Positions 1 through 11,013 of a stretch of DNA of 64,000 nucleotides are shown here, one piece after another. The position numbers and the translations under genes were made by a program. This DNA comes from Chamaea fasciata. Lineage: Eukaryota > Chordata > Aves > Passeriformes > Sylviidae. The notes below the pieces were generated by a model that saw only the letters and a program-made list of their open reading frames with translations, was not told the DNA's origin and searched no databases. Every line of letters starts with the position of its first letter. Within the stretch, counting starts at the first letter, position 1. Location of the stretch: contig JARCOQ010000002.1 in assembly GCA_029207755.1 (NCBI GenBank), positions 87,012,087 to 87,076,086 of the forward strand, in the 5' to 3' direction.

Positions 1-2369
1 GACTGTCTCCCATGGGAGGGATCCCATGCTGGAGCAGAAGAGCATGAGGAAGAAAGAGCAACAGACGCAAGATGTTATGAATTGATCGCAACCTTTCTTT
101 TCCACCCTTCTGCACCACTCAGAAGAATGAGGTGGTAGAAGAGTTGGGAGTGGAGTTTAGCCTGGGAAGAAGGTAGTAATTGACAAGGAAGCTCCTAGTC
201 CTTATCTTGACCTATGTACTTTGTATAGCATTTCCTCCTCTTGTCCTGTTAAGGAGGGGGAGTGATAGATTGGCTTGATGAGCACCTGGTTTCTATTCAA
301 GGTTAATTGATCACAAGCCTTTTCCTTTGCTTCATTGTCTCTGTGTTAAATAACAGATGTTTTCTAGGTGGTGCTATAGCAATGGGGAAAAAGAAGAAAT
401 GCAGAATAAATTGTTTGCAAAACCTTCCAAATACAATATCCAAGTCGCTAATGTGAGACTTAGACTTCATGGGGTTTTACAGAAATAGCCATGTAGTGGG
501 GTGAGGAGGCAGTGTTATCTCCAAACTCTGAGCTTGAAGATCCTTGGCTCTGGAGCAGGATGACAGAAACTACTATTTGTAATTCAAGTAGTCATGTTTC
601 AGAAATGAATGTCAGTGGACATTGTTTCTTTCATGCTCACTTGAAAAAAAATGGCAGGATGGGATTTCTGCCTAGAGCTTAACTCTTGACTTGTGTCTAT
701 CTGAAATGATGTACAGAGCTTTTATGTGACTGTTGACCTCCTGCCTCTAGAAAAATCACAAGTCAAATATTGGATTCATGATTTTAAATGTGTTACAGAT
801 GAAGGGCAATACATGAGACTTTTGGTGGGATGTAGGAGAGGACTAAATTTTGAGTAGACTTATTGCTTGCTCCCTGGAAGACAGCCCAACTAACCAAGAC
901 ACACAAGAGTAATAATCAATGTGTTTCTGCATTGCCCTAAATGTAAAGTATCATAGGGCTATAGAATGAGAAAATAACACAAAATTTCTTTTCTAGACTA
1001 ATAGTGAGTGTCCACACCCGAGAGACTTTTTTTTTGAGTTTCTGCTCTTTGTCTTAGAAGTGTTAATATATTCCATATACTAATACAGACATTAATTGGA
1101 TGAAGGTAGAAACAGTCCAGTAACCATAACCATCTCTCTTTGAGCTAAAGGAAAACCAAAAGAGGCTCCTTTGCGCTTGTGCTCCAGCTGAGGCCAGCAG
1201 TCTGTGTTTCAGGGTTTGCCACATTTGCCATGGGTACCCCAGCATGTTTCCTGTATCCAGCCCTGATTTGCAGACTGTCATATGTGAAAGCTCGCTAAGT
1301 AAGTGAATCCAGCTAAGTCCTATAAATATCCCTAGCATCAAAGCAGGCTTTATGCAAGAGATGCATGGATGAGATAAACCCTATACAAACTATGTAAAGA
1401 TGCTTTACAAAACATTGTCATACTGTGGAAGGGACGCAGCACTGACAGTAGAAATTATTACATGTCACAATTGTTCTACTCCTTTGTTGCCAGGTTTTTT
1501 TTGGGAACATATTACAAAGATGTTCTTACCTAGAAGAGGAACAGCCTCTTCTGCCTTCTCTTACTGTGACCATAAATTTGTTTTTTACATGGCTGCAATC
1601 TTTACTGAGGAAAGAAGCTTAAATCAGTATCTCTTCCGATAAGTCATGATCAACCCATACCCTTCCTCTGTGAAGAGGCAATCTGTCAGAAAAAAAAAAA
1701 GTGAATAACATATATGAACTTTATTTTCCAAACATTCTTCATATTCTTTAAATGTTCAAACCTAAAATAAACACCATGGCACCACTTTTCAGTTTGCTAC
1801 TTCAAGGAGCAGCCCTAATTGCAGTGACAAAATACCACATCAGAAAGCATAAGATTTGTTAAGGAAAAAACATAAATTCCCATTTTATTGTCTCTTCTGA
1901 TAGCAAATCTAATAGAAGTCCTGGAGAAATTCTTAAAGCACCTAAATTTTATGTGTGCTCCAATAGCTTTTCTCTTCCCCCAGGGACGAAAAACTACCTC
2001 AGTAAGAGATAGTTGTGGGTCTTGAGACTTATTGTTAGTTCAAATATAAATCACCTTTTTTTATATGAGATGAGAAATCAAGTTCTAGTCATTTTTATAC
2101 GTGAAGTTTTGAATTTGATAAGTACACAAACCAGAGTCCAAGGGTATTTTATAAACTCTTACTTTAATAAGTTGAATAAATTGGTTTATACTTTTAAACC
2201 AGTAGAGAATTTTGATGTATTGAATATGTACTCTATCCTTTTTCACCTCATGAATGCTTCCTTCCTTAGTATTAATGGTTTCTGTTGTCTTCAGTACACC
2301 ATTATTTGTTAGTATACTCAACAGTATCTTGGTAAGTGTATACATATTTGATTTCAATCAAGGTACTGC
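1..2369. other. Unique AT-rich non-coding sequence
   Basis: No gene, repeat family or splice-flanked open frame can be supported here. The short open frames on both strands have no recognisable domain and no coding-like composition. The content is ordinary AT-rich single-copy sequence with short homopolymer runs (for example poly-T near 1026 and poly-A near 1690). It could be intergenic or intronic. Confidence 0.5.
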
Positions 2370-3300
2370 ATATTATCATGGCTATGGAGTGGTCCCATGG
2401 CTACTGCAGATAGTAGCAGGATCAGGCTGCTGTCACTGTGGAGGGAAGTCTGGATCTGACCAGCATGAGCAATAGAAGCAGCAGACCCAAATTTTCATGG
2501 CTCACCAGTCCCTCTCCTCCCCTTCCATTCATATCACTGTTTTTCCTCTTCCATGCTCCTTCTCATGGCAGAGACAATTTCACTCCAGCCCCAGACCACT
2601 TCTTTGTCCTTGAGTTATCACAATCTACTGACATCACCAAAAAGCTCAGAAGTAACTCTTGCAAACACAGCAATATATTCTATTTATCCTGAAATGGACA
2701 GTGGGTGGAGATGAAGAAGGTACCTACTCAATGCTGAAGGCACAGTGCTGTACCACCAAAGCAATGCACCAGATCAGCACAGCTCAGTGCTCACTTTGGA
2801 TCCCACAAGGTCTGACGACAGTAGGACTGTACTTCCATCTCTCAAGATAATGGACCTTTCCTGTCGGACAAAACTATTTTGACTCAACTATACAGGTCTG
2901 AGTTACAAACTTCTGTGGCTTACAATCCTCTCCTGCCATTACATGGTGCAAGGGCGGAGTGGCTGACAAGTACCATTACATGGTGCATGTCAGAGTGCAT
3001 GTAGATGGCACTACAAGGACAGGATCAGGACAGGGATAATGAGGCCCTTGGGCTCCCACAAATTACCTAACCCACAACCATGCTCCTCTCCCTTCACAGT
3101 GTGTGTGGCTTTTAGCTGGTTCCACCTGTAACATGAGCCCTCCAAAAGAGGGTGATGAAGGAAAAACAACCAGACAGCAGAATGGCCAAAGAGAAGAAAC
3201 TGTGGGAAGTTCTCCTTGTCAGGATCCTTTGCATTTTAGGTCTGGAAGAGGCTTGATTGACTTAGCAGTCAGCCACAGCCATGGCTGATGCTTGAGTACA
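2370..3300. other. GC-richer unidentified block
   Basis: This block looks less AT-rich than its flanks and has several short overlapping open frames, none with a recognisable domain. It holds a 15-bp exact direct repeat (2936-2950 and 2973-2987). It could be a remnant of an old transposable element or a conserved non-coding block. I do not recognise a family, and no gene is supported. Confidence 0.35.
2936..2987. repeat. 15-bp direct repeat, two copies
   Basis: CCATTACATGGTGCA occurs at 2936-2950 and again exactly at 2973-2987, with starts 37 bp apart. The spacer is only 22 bp, so this is unlikely to be a target-site duplication around an element. A local duplication that has diverged in the spacer is simpler. 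Confidence 0.6.
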
Positions 3301-6094
3301 GCCTTCTCTGTTTATCTATGCACCCAAGGTGTAATCTGACATTCCTGTATGGGGATGTACAGGTGGAGGAGGGATAAACATTCAGAAAAGGTGCACCTTT
3401 ACATGCCTCTTCTACCAATCTTCCTCTATTTCTCTTGAAGGATGAAAAACAAGTAAAAATAAAATAAAATAAATTATTTTTTTCTCAGATGACTAAATTT
3501 TCTGACATTCCCAAGTCAAGGTAAGGTGGCTACCTAATTGTGATTTACTTCCCCCACACATCCAGGGACCTCAACCCTGACCTGCAAAGACCACCCTCCA
3601 CAAAAGTAAAAGTATAATTATACTTCCATGCTACTTTGGTCACAGACTCTTTCAGAGGCTGTCACCTGTGTAGACGTGTTTATTTTGACATCATATTTTT
3701 GTGATCTTGTCTGCTGTGTAGTTGGAAAGAAGGAAAAAAACCTTAAAAAAATAGAAGAATCTTCAGTTCAGTTTATTCAACTGACACAACAAAGTGTCTT
3801 GAAAAGCTTGTCGTGGCTCTAAGGTTTCCTGTGAATCCTGTGTTGTCAGTAACCTTGCTTTTACACTTTGAGATATGGAATAATATACATGAATTGTGAA
3901 CTTAAGGTGTTGTAAACAAGTGATAAACAGTTTAAATGAAGGGGGTAAAGATGGCACACACACTCTGCTCTTTTCAAATGTGGAAAATATTGCAGCCCAA
4001 ACTAGATCTGTCAGTCAATGGCTTTAAGTCACTTGGTAAATCTGTGGCCTGAATATATCTGGGCCACTTTGGCTGGTACTCTGTCAAATCTTATAATTTA
4101 TAAATTTAAATGTTCAAAACATACAGGTGCACATTGGACTTTGGGTCTCTCTTCTGCAATTAAAGACATAAAAAAGTTAAGAGCTCACAAAAGTTCTTTA
4201 GAATTTACTATATTTCTATGTATTTTTCATTTTCAGGTCATTGCAAGATGTAATTAATACCAATTATCTTAAACAGTTCTGGAACAACAGGGCAGTCTGA
4301 CATTAACTGCAGTAATACATGACTGGAGATAGATGATAACAATCTCTCTCCAAATAATGAGACCAACTAATACAATGACAAATTTTAAATTTTACTGTCT
4401 TATTTTCTTCAGAAAGCAGGCTCTTATGGGAAAATTTTTTGCAAACTTCTTTTCAATCCTTGCTACAAAAGATTCCAGGTAGCTCTTAATTTGAAGCCAG
4501 ATACCCTCCTAATCACAAACTGAAACATAGTGTATGGATTCATTGGTATGCTGACCTGGCTTTTTGCCATTTCAATAATAATCTTTTGTGGAAGAAAATC
4601 TCATCCAATAGGATTTTTATTAGGATCTTCTAGAACTGGAGAGCACAATTCACTCTAAAAACTGAGGTATGATCTGTAAACCCTATCTGCTCCAAACTGA
4701 GTAGATGTGTGCGTGTTAGGAGCCCATGGTGGGTGGAAATTTCTTCCTAGGTGAGGAAACAGCTGCCAAGCACATGAGTATTCCTTAGCAGGTAAAACAT
4801 TTTAGAAGGTGGCTAAATTTAGAGACTTTAATCTGCACACAAACAGCTGAAACACAGGTGAGTTGGTTGGCTGAAAGCCACTGTGATTACTTTGCCAAAC
4901 TACAACTGTTATGGTATGTAAAACAATTTTGGCAGCTTCAAATTAGTTCCTAATGAAAAATGTCACATTACAGGAGCTACCAGTAGTGTTACTCTGTTGA
5001 CACTGTGCTACTTCTTGGCAGTCACTTCAGAGAGGTGGAAGAGGGAAGGTAAATTCAATATGTTGGCTTTCTTTTTATTTATTTATTTTTAATCAAAACG
5101 TGCTTTATCCTCCTGGTCAGTGCTGAGGAAAGCTGAAATGGGCATCTGGGGAATTCTGGTGACCTGACATATTTCATAAGCTCACCTCTGAACTGATCAT
5201 TGACTGAGTTTTTATACAGTCTTCACAGCCATCCTTTGATATACATTCTATTCCTGCCAAATTAATGAGTATTCTCTTTTTTATTCCCATCTAATCTCTG
5301 CTGCAACTCTTGTTAACATGCAAAGTGACTAATTTTCAGTGATACCTTAGTATACAAAGATTGTAATGACACATATTTTAACTTATAACTTTATGCTGTA
5401 ATTTCAAAATCATTGCTTTGCTTGCTATTCTTTCAAAACTCTTGTATTATTTGTACTTTTATTGTGAAAGACTGACAATTTTCTGGGGAACATAATTATT
5501 AGTTAATGTTCATACATTATATAAGTGAAAACATTTAGTCCTACTGATTCTTATATAAATAAATTGTTTTCATTGCTGCAGCAAGTTTTAGGTTTTAAAA
5601 TGGGACTTTTAATACATACATAGGATTCAATTAGAGACTCATTCTGGTAAGAAGGAAGCTGATGGTGGCAAAGCCTAAAGAGTTAAAATAGCCCCAGAAA
5701 TCAAAGAAAGAAAATCCCCAAACTCTTCAGATTTGAAGCAAATTGGGAAACATAGCACACACTGCCTCATGATGCTCAAGCAGATTGGATGCACCTGTGA
5801 GTGATACTAAGAAAAATGTGTTTCTCTATTGACTAATGCTCTGCACCATGCCTATTGAGAACTCTACCTTCAAACCCACACCATTACTCTTAAACCTGGG
5901 ATGTCAAACTCATTTCAGAGAGAGAGAAGATTAGTTCCATTTTTATATTAGGCACATGGGCTTTGAAACAGATATGCTTTATATGCTCTTTATATTGATG
6001 CTGAAGTTAGGATAAAATATTTTATTTGTGGCTACAATTAGGTTATTTTCAACATGTATTTGGTTAGCACAGTATTGTTTATCTTTGTAAAAAG

Positions 6095-6156
6095 CAACAA
6101 GGAAAAGAGATCTCCAGATGACAACCAACAAGGAAAAGAGATCTCTGGATGACAAC
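6095..6156. repeat. 31-bp tandem duplication (2 copies)
   Basis: Two adjacent 31-bp units (6095-6125 and 6126-6156) begin CAACAAGGAAAAGAGATCTC and differ at only two positions, both transitions. The near identity shows a fairly recent local duplication. The unit resembles no repeat family I know. Confidence 0.85.
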
Positions 6157-6761
6157 CACATTTTTGTCCTTTTTTATTTTCTTCCCTCATTTTCCATTTT
6201 CCAACTTCTCTACTTCTTTTTTGGATTTATGTACCTCCCTTTCATTTCTTCGGCATTTCCAAAAAAAAATTTCATCTTCTCCTACTTCTTAGCCACTTAC
6301 CTAACCATGGAAGCCTTGTTTATGTTGTCAGTGTAAACACAGTGGAGAGGGTTGATTTTGTCTAACTTCATTTTTATCTGTGTAAAGAAATTAATAAGAG
6401 TAACATTTTCCCTTTCTATTCAGAAAATTCACATTAAAATCAATGGACAGAATCCAGCACTTTTGAGAAATCTGAGGTCCAGTTCAGTTGCCTGAACATA
6501 AGTGCCTGTTGCCAGACTGATAGAAATACTGGACCTGCATCCTTCCATAGGCACAACACAGAGCATGAAAAATTATACCTAGGCTTCTGAATTAGCCCAA
6601 TTCAATTCATCCTACAGTAAAAATCCAAAATAAGACAGGTGCACTGCCTCAAGTATCCCACACAAATGTCTGTGCACTAGTAAATTGCCCAGGATACTTT
6701 TACAGTCCATTGTGACCTAAGTCAATCCATTCAGAACACTATGGGGAGATAGCCAGCTCAC

Positions 6762-6824
6762 CTTCGAGTAGGCATGAATGCTTGGACAGCCAAATCGCTC
6801 CAGAAACTCTTACGTATGAATTAA
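6762..6824 (-). other. Exon-like segment, minus strand (weak)
   Basis: On the minus strand a 63-bp segment is followed by a good donor (CGAAG then GTGAGC) and preceded by a TCTTCTGTCTAG acceptor. It keeps three CpG dinucleotides in CpG-poor surroundings. The codon-aligned frame has a stop near its start and only the frame with two leading bases is open. It is most likely a pseudo-exon; a non-coding RNA exon is possible. Confidence 0.12.
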
Positions 6825-7130
6825 CTAGACAGAAGATAACTATAATCTGACTTCAATTTGCTAAATTGAGGAATTTGAAATTACTCATTTGCAGTATAGA
6901 GGACTTGTCCAGCACTACATTTAATTGAGTCCCATTCTTGACATTAAGTGATTTCAGCCAGGTGAGATAAATCATACTCTACTCCATCATGAGCAGCAAT
7001 GGAGTCAAGGGAGATGCATAAAAGGTAAGGGTATTCATACCTTTCAGAACAATTGATTCAGTACTCTCCAGACCAGGAAGACAACATTGCATCAATAACA
7101 CTTGATTCAATAAAGGAGCTTGTCTTCAAA

Positions 7131-7225
7131 ATCATAGAATCGTAGAAAGGTCTGGGCTGGAAGGAATCTTAAAGATTATCTAGTTCCAAACCCCCTCCAC
7201 CAAAAGCAGAGAGGTTGTACTGGTT
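7131..7225 (-). repeat. CR1 LINE 3' end fragment
   Basis: The plus strand reads ATCATAGAATCGTAGAAAGG followed by a GGCTGGAAGGAATCTTAAAG-type segment, which is the reverse complement of the avian CR1 3' terminus. The element therefore lies on the minus strand and is severely 5'-truncated, as usual for CR1. Similarity fades after about 7225. Confidence 0.85.
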
Positions 7226-7387
7226 TTTTTTTTGAAATCACAACAGGTTTGACAGTATTGTGACCCAGCCAATGCATCATACACAAGGGCTTCAAAGGTC
7301 TAAGTGTGACTAACAAGAGGAAGTCTTGTTCACAGCTAGAACTGTGCTCCCATTTTGTGATTGTCTAGGTAAGTCTGAAGAAGATGT

Positions 7388-7915
7388 TGAATCAGTGAAA
7401 TTTAGGGATGGAAAGAAGTTTAAGGGGTTATCTAGTTCACCTTAAAGTTTCCCTTGGACGTTCCTAACTTGTGTTTTTCTAGCTTGACTTAAAAACCTCT
7501 AAATGGGATTAATGAAACTTCGTGTGCAGCCTTCTCTAGGAGTTTATCACAATAACAAGCATTTTCCTAATATCTAGACTGATTTTTTTAATATTAAGCC
7601 TTTTTGCTCTACTTTTTTCCCACAATAAGGGTAAAAGTATCTTTATAACCATCTTTAATGTGGTAGAGTATGGCTGTCATGTTCTGCCTCAGTATCTTTA
7701 TTTTTTCTAGACTAAATTAATTCTCTCAACCTTTTCTCACAGGTCATGTCTTCTAAACCTTATCTCATTTTTCATGCTCTCCTCTAGGTTTCTCCCATTT
7801 ATCTTTCTTAAAGTGTGATGTTCAAAAGTTGACAGAGAACTCCAGCCTCACCATGGTAGGCTGGACAAAATTGTGTTCTGTATTTTATGTGTGACAACCC
7901 TGCTAATCCCCCACA
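7388..7915 (-). repeat. Older, longer CR1/L3-like LINE fragment
   Basis: A second minus-strand copy starts with a diverged tail (GAAATTTAGGGATGGAAAG) and continues through segments resembling the reverse-complemented CR1 3' portion. These include a TTTTCCTAATATCTAGACTG block near 7561 and a CTCAACCTTTTCTCACAGGT block near 7725. It is much more diverged than the tail at 7131, suggesting an older insertion. Any coding part is destroyed. The family call comes from recognised wording, not from an alignment. Confidence 0.7.
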
Positions 7916-10900
7916 AAATAAGAATACTTGGGGTAAGAAAACTGTGTTATCAATTTACATTTAATTTTCAACTCACTATGAGCCCCACATTTCTGTCCTA
8001 CTTCTGTATGGGCAGTCATACCTTACTTTATAAGTGCACATAAAATTTTAGATTAAAAAGAAAAAAGTGCTTCCAAATCTCCAGACTTCAACTGATTTCA
8101 GAAATGAGTGGGCAGACATCCCCACAGGGTGCAAAATTTGCAAGTTTTTATTAGAAAAAGGTTTTTCACTTTTCAGTAAGAAGAAGAAGGGACCAAAGAT
8201 CAAAAGACAAATTCCACTTACTACAACCTATTTTCATCATGTAAAATTTTCCAGCATGCTAAATTACTTTCAGACTTATAATTAGTTCTGGAAAGAAAAG
8301 ATGGGACAGAATGGGATCATTTGACCACCTTAGGGACAACAATTTTAAAGAATTGCTGTGGAGCATCCATTAAGAGACAAAAATGGTGTCTTCCACTTCA
8401 TACTATTTTTCATTTTTTTGGATATGGATCAAAATAGCAGGATGCTATTCCAGAGCTCATCTGGACAGGCAACTGGAGGATAAGAGCATTGGCTGATAAC
8501 AGAGACATTGAGCATAATAATCAAAAAAGTAGGTAAAAAGAATAGGAGGTAGTAATGAGAAAGACAATATACTAGACCATCCACTTTCATTAAAATAATC
8601 ATTGAGATCTGAATATGGAGTGAAATTTCCAGACATGCCCTTTTTTTTCAGGATTCTGTAAGTTTAACTATTTAAAAACCCTCTTAAGGTTCATTAGACA
8701 TCTTGTGTGCACCAAAGTGAATGACATTTTTTCAACTGACTTGAGGAGAGATAAGATTTTACTTCTCAATCCACAGCCTTGAGGCAGCACAAGGTTTTTT
8801 TCAATTACAGAAACTTTACTAGAATTATAATGGTCACTGCTTTTCTGTCACGCTGACAATTTCCTAGACCCTGTGAAACCCTCTCTCTTCCCATTCTTTC
8901 TCTCTCCCTTCTCCCTCTCAGTGTCTTTCCTCCTTCCAAAAGTCGTCTTCTCAGAATGAAAAGAAAAGGTCAGGTAGCTTTTGAAAACAATAGCAAAAAA
9001 AACAGTGAAAGGGAAGGTGGTGAGGGATCTGAGGTAATTATTTTCCTGCATTAACACCACAACCTTAATGTGCAGCATGTAGTCAATAAGTGGATGTTTG
9101 GCCTTTGATTTTGAAGCCCCTATCCTCTGAGACATCTAGATTGCTTTGAAAATCAAGAACAGATTGCTTTGAAAAAGCAGGATTCTTCTGTCCCAGAATG
9201 AAGCAATGACAAGTCAAGCAGGGACTTCTAAGAAGGAGTAATTTTGTACTGGCATTTCACAGTTAACAGTTGAACACTATCAATTTCTCCCAAGTTGGGG
9301 ATTTAGTTTGCTTATTTTAAATGCAGAAGACAAAACTGAAGTGCAGGAGCAAGGGCCTTTGCCGTCTTGATTGGTGCAGAATTGGGAAGAGCGGTGGGAA
9401 GAACCACACAGATCGGTTGTCTCTGAGTTACTCCTCTGTGTTTTCTACCAGAAGGACCAGTCTCATGCCAGTGCTCCAAAGCTACTTCCACTGCCAGAAT
9501 TAGCAGGTAGGCTGCCTCTTCTCCTGAATAGTCTGCAACACTAGAAGCTATTAAAAGAAATATGGAAATTAGAAGTTGAAGTCAATGAAGTTGATAGCTC
9601 GTACTTACCAAGTTGGTGCCTCAGTGATCAGCTCTAACAAGGAAAAGCTGTAGTCAACTCCTTATCAACAGCTTCAGACTTGGCAGTGTTGGATTTTGAA
9701 GTGAAACCAAAAATCATGAGAAAAGTGACACATAGTTTAGTGTGACTTTGCTTGTACTTTAACCTGAATAAGGCTGAAAATAAGTTGATGATTCAGTCAT
9801 ATTGTGGTCCTCTTACTTCTTTCCCAAAGATGCTTTTTCAGTATAAAACACTGACAGGTTAGAGCCTAATACCAAGCTGCATTTAAAAATTGTTTCCTTG
9901 TATGTGTGTTTGTGCATGAAGGTTCACATGAATTTATTGTCATTCCATCATTCACAGTGACAGGCATTGTAACTTGCTGTCATGCCATGGCACCTTACAA
10001 TGATGTGAACTTTAATTTTTTATTAAGAGAGTAAGTTACAGTCAGTTAAAGATAAATTCCTTAGTTTAGTCAGAAGTGGAATAAAGGCTGGCATGCCTGC
10101 GGTACTAACAGATTAGCAGGTTTGATAACAGCCTTTTGGGGTAATTCTCCATTGTCATTGATACAGTTTCACTGGTGGAAATGCTCTTGCCCTCCTATTA
10201 CTTTATCTAAAGCTAAGTGATATTAAGGAGATTAAGAATCAGGAAAAAAAAATGTTCATTATAAAGCAGGAATTCAACCCAGATTAATGCAGATGTTTCA
10301 AATTTAGATATCTAGGTCTGCTCTAGTCATATGCATCTGTCTTTTATAATGTCTTTCTGAATAACTATTGAATACATTATACTTACATAGATGCATAAGA
10401 ATTTTAGTGTAGAATGAGTGCATTGCACACTGGAAATGCTTATTTTTCTCTGTTCAGTATAAAAAGGAACCTATATTGAACCAATTCAGGCTTAAATGTC
10501 TAACTTTTGGAAAGCTAAGTAGATGAGTGCATTTTTACCTGTCTTAATAGAAGAATGCTCATTTTTTCACCATTTTTTTTCCTCCATGCCTTGAACTCTC
10601 TAGGTTTCATAGTCCTTTACAGTTAACTGTTACTAAGCAGATGATCTAGGGTTGAAAACAGATCCTTAGACCCCAGACACACTCTAAAGGAAAGTGTTTT
10701 TGTACACAAGAAATTTATTCACTCAATTTTTATTGCAGCCTAACTTCTTTTTTTTTTTCCCCCTGTTTAAAAGCATCTTGGTTTCTCTAAACCCATTGTT
10801 CTTTACATTAGAAATACATTAGGAATAGGGCATGTAGCTATTTCTTTACAAATGGTCCTCATAAAAAATTCTAAAAAACCCACGTTCCTAACTGAAATGC

Positions 10901-10960
10901 AAACTCAGCATTACTGAGGAAAACAGCACCAGCAGTAAATGCAAGCATGTGAAGCAGGGG
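7916..10960. other. Unique sequence with a pyrimidine tract
   Basis: No gene is supported. A C/T-rich tract at about 8878-8935 creates a false minus-strand open frame. A plus-strand frame at 9321-9503 ends just before CAGGTAGGC, a possible splice donor, and holds three CpGs, but I see no domain and no firm acceptor. A good minus-strand donor (GTAAGTAC, 9601-9608) has no open frame upstream of it. Confidence 0.45.
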
Positions 10961-11013
10961 AAGAAAAAAAAAGAAAAAAAAAGAAAAAAAACCAAACCAA
11001 CCGACAAACCAAC
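10961..11013. repeat. A-rich tract, period 10, then ACCAA repeats
   Basis: Three near-perfect units of nine A and one G are followed by ACCAAACCAACC-type repeats. This is simple-sequence DNA. The 3' end of a decayed poly-A-bearing retrocopy is possible, but no upstream body is recognisable. Confidence 0.8.

Larger units (their letters stand above)
3301..7130. other. Unique AT-rich non-coding sequence
   Basis: Long AT-rich single-copy stretch with no supported gene. It contains the 31-bp tandem duplication at 6095-6156 and a weak minus-strand exon-like segment at 6762-6824, both listed separately. Nothing else stands out. Confidence 0.5.

Noticed and set aside
8848..9135. 95-codon minus-strand frame
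   Set aside because: Its Arg/Glu/Lys-rich part is a translation of the C/T tract at 8878-8935.
9601..9720. Strong minus-strand donor GTAAGTAC with possible upstream exon
   Set aside because: All three frames contain stops before the donor and the nearest acceptor is distant. Only a non-coding exon would fit, without support.
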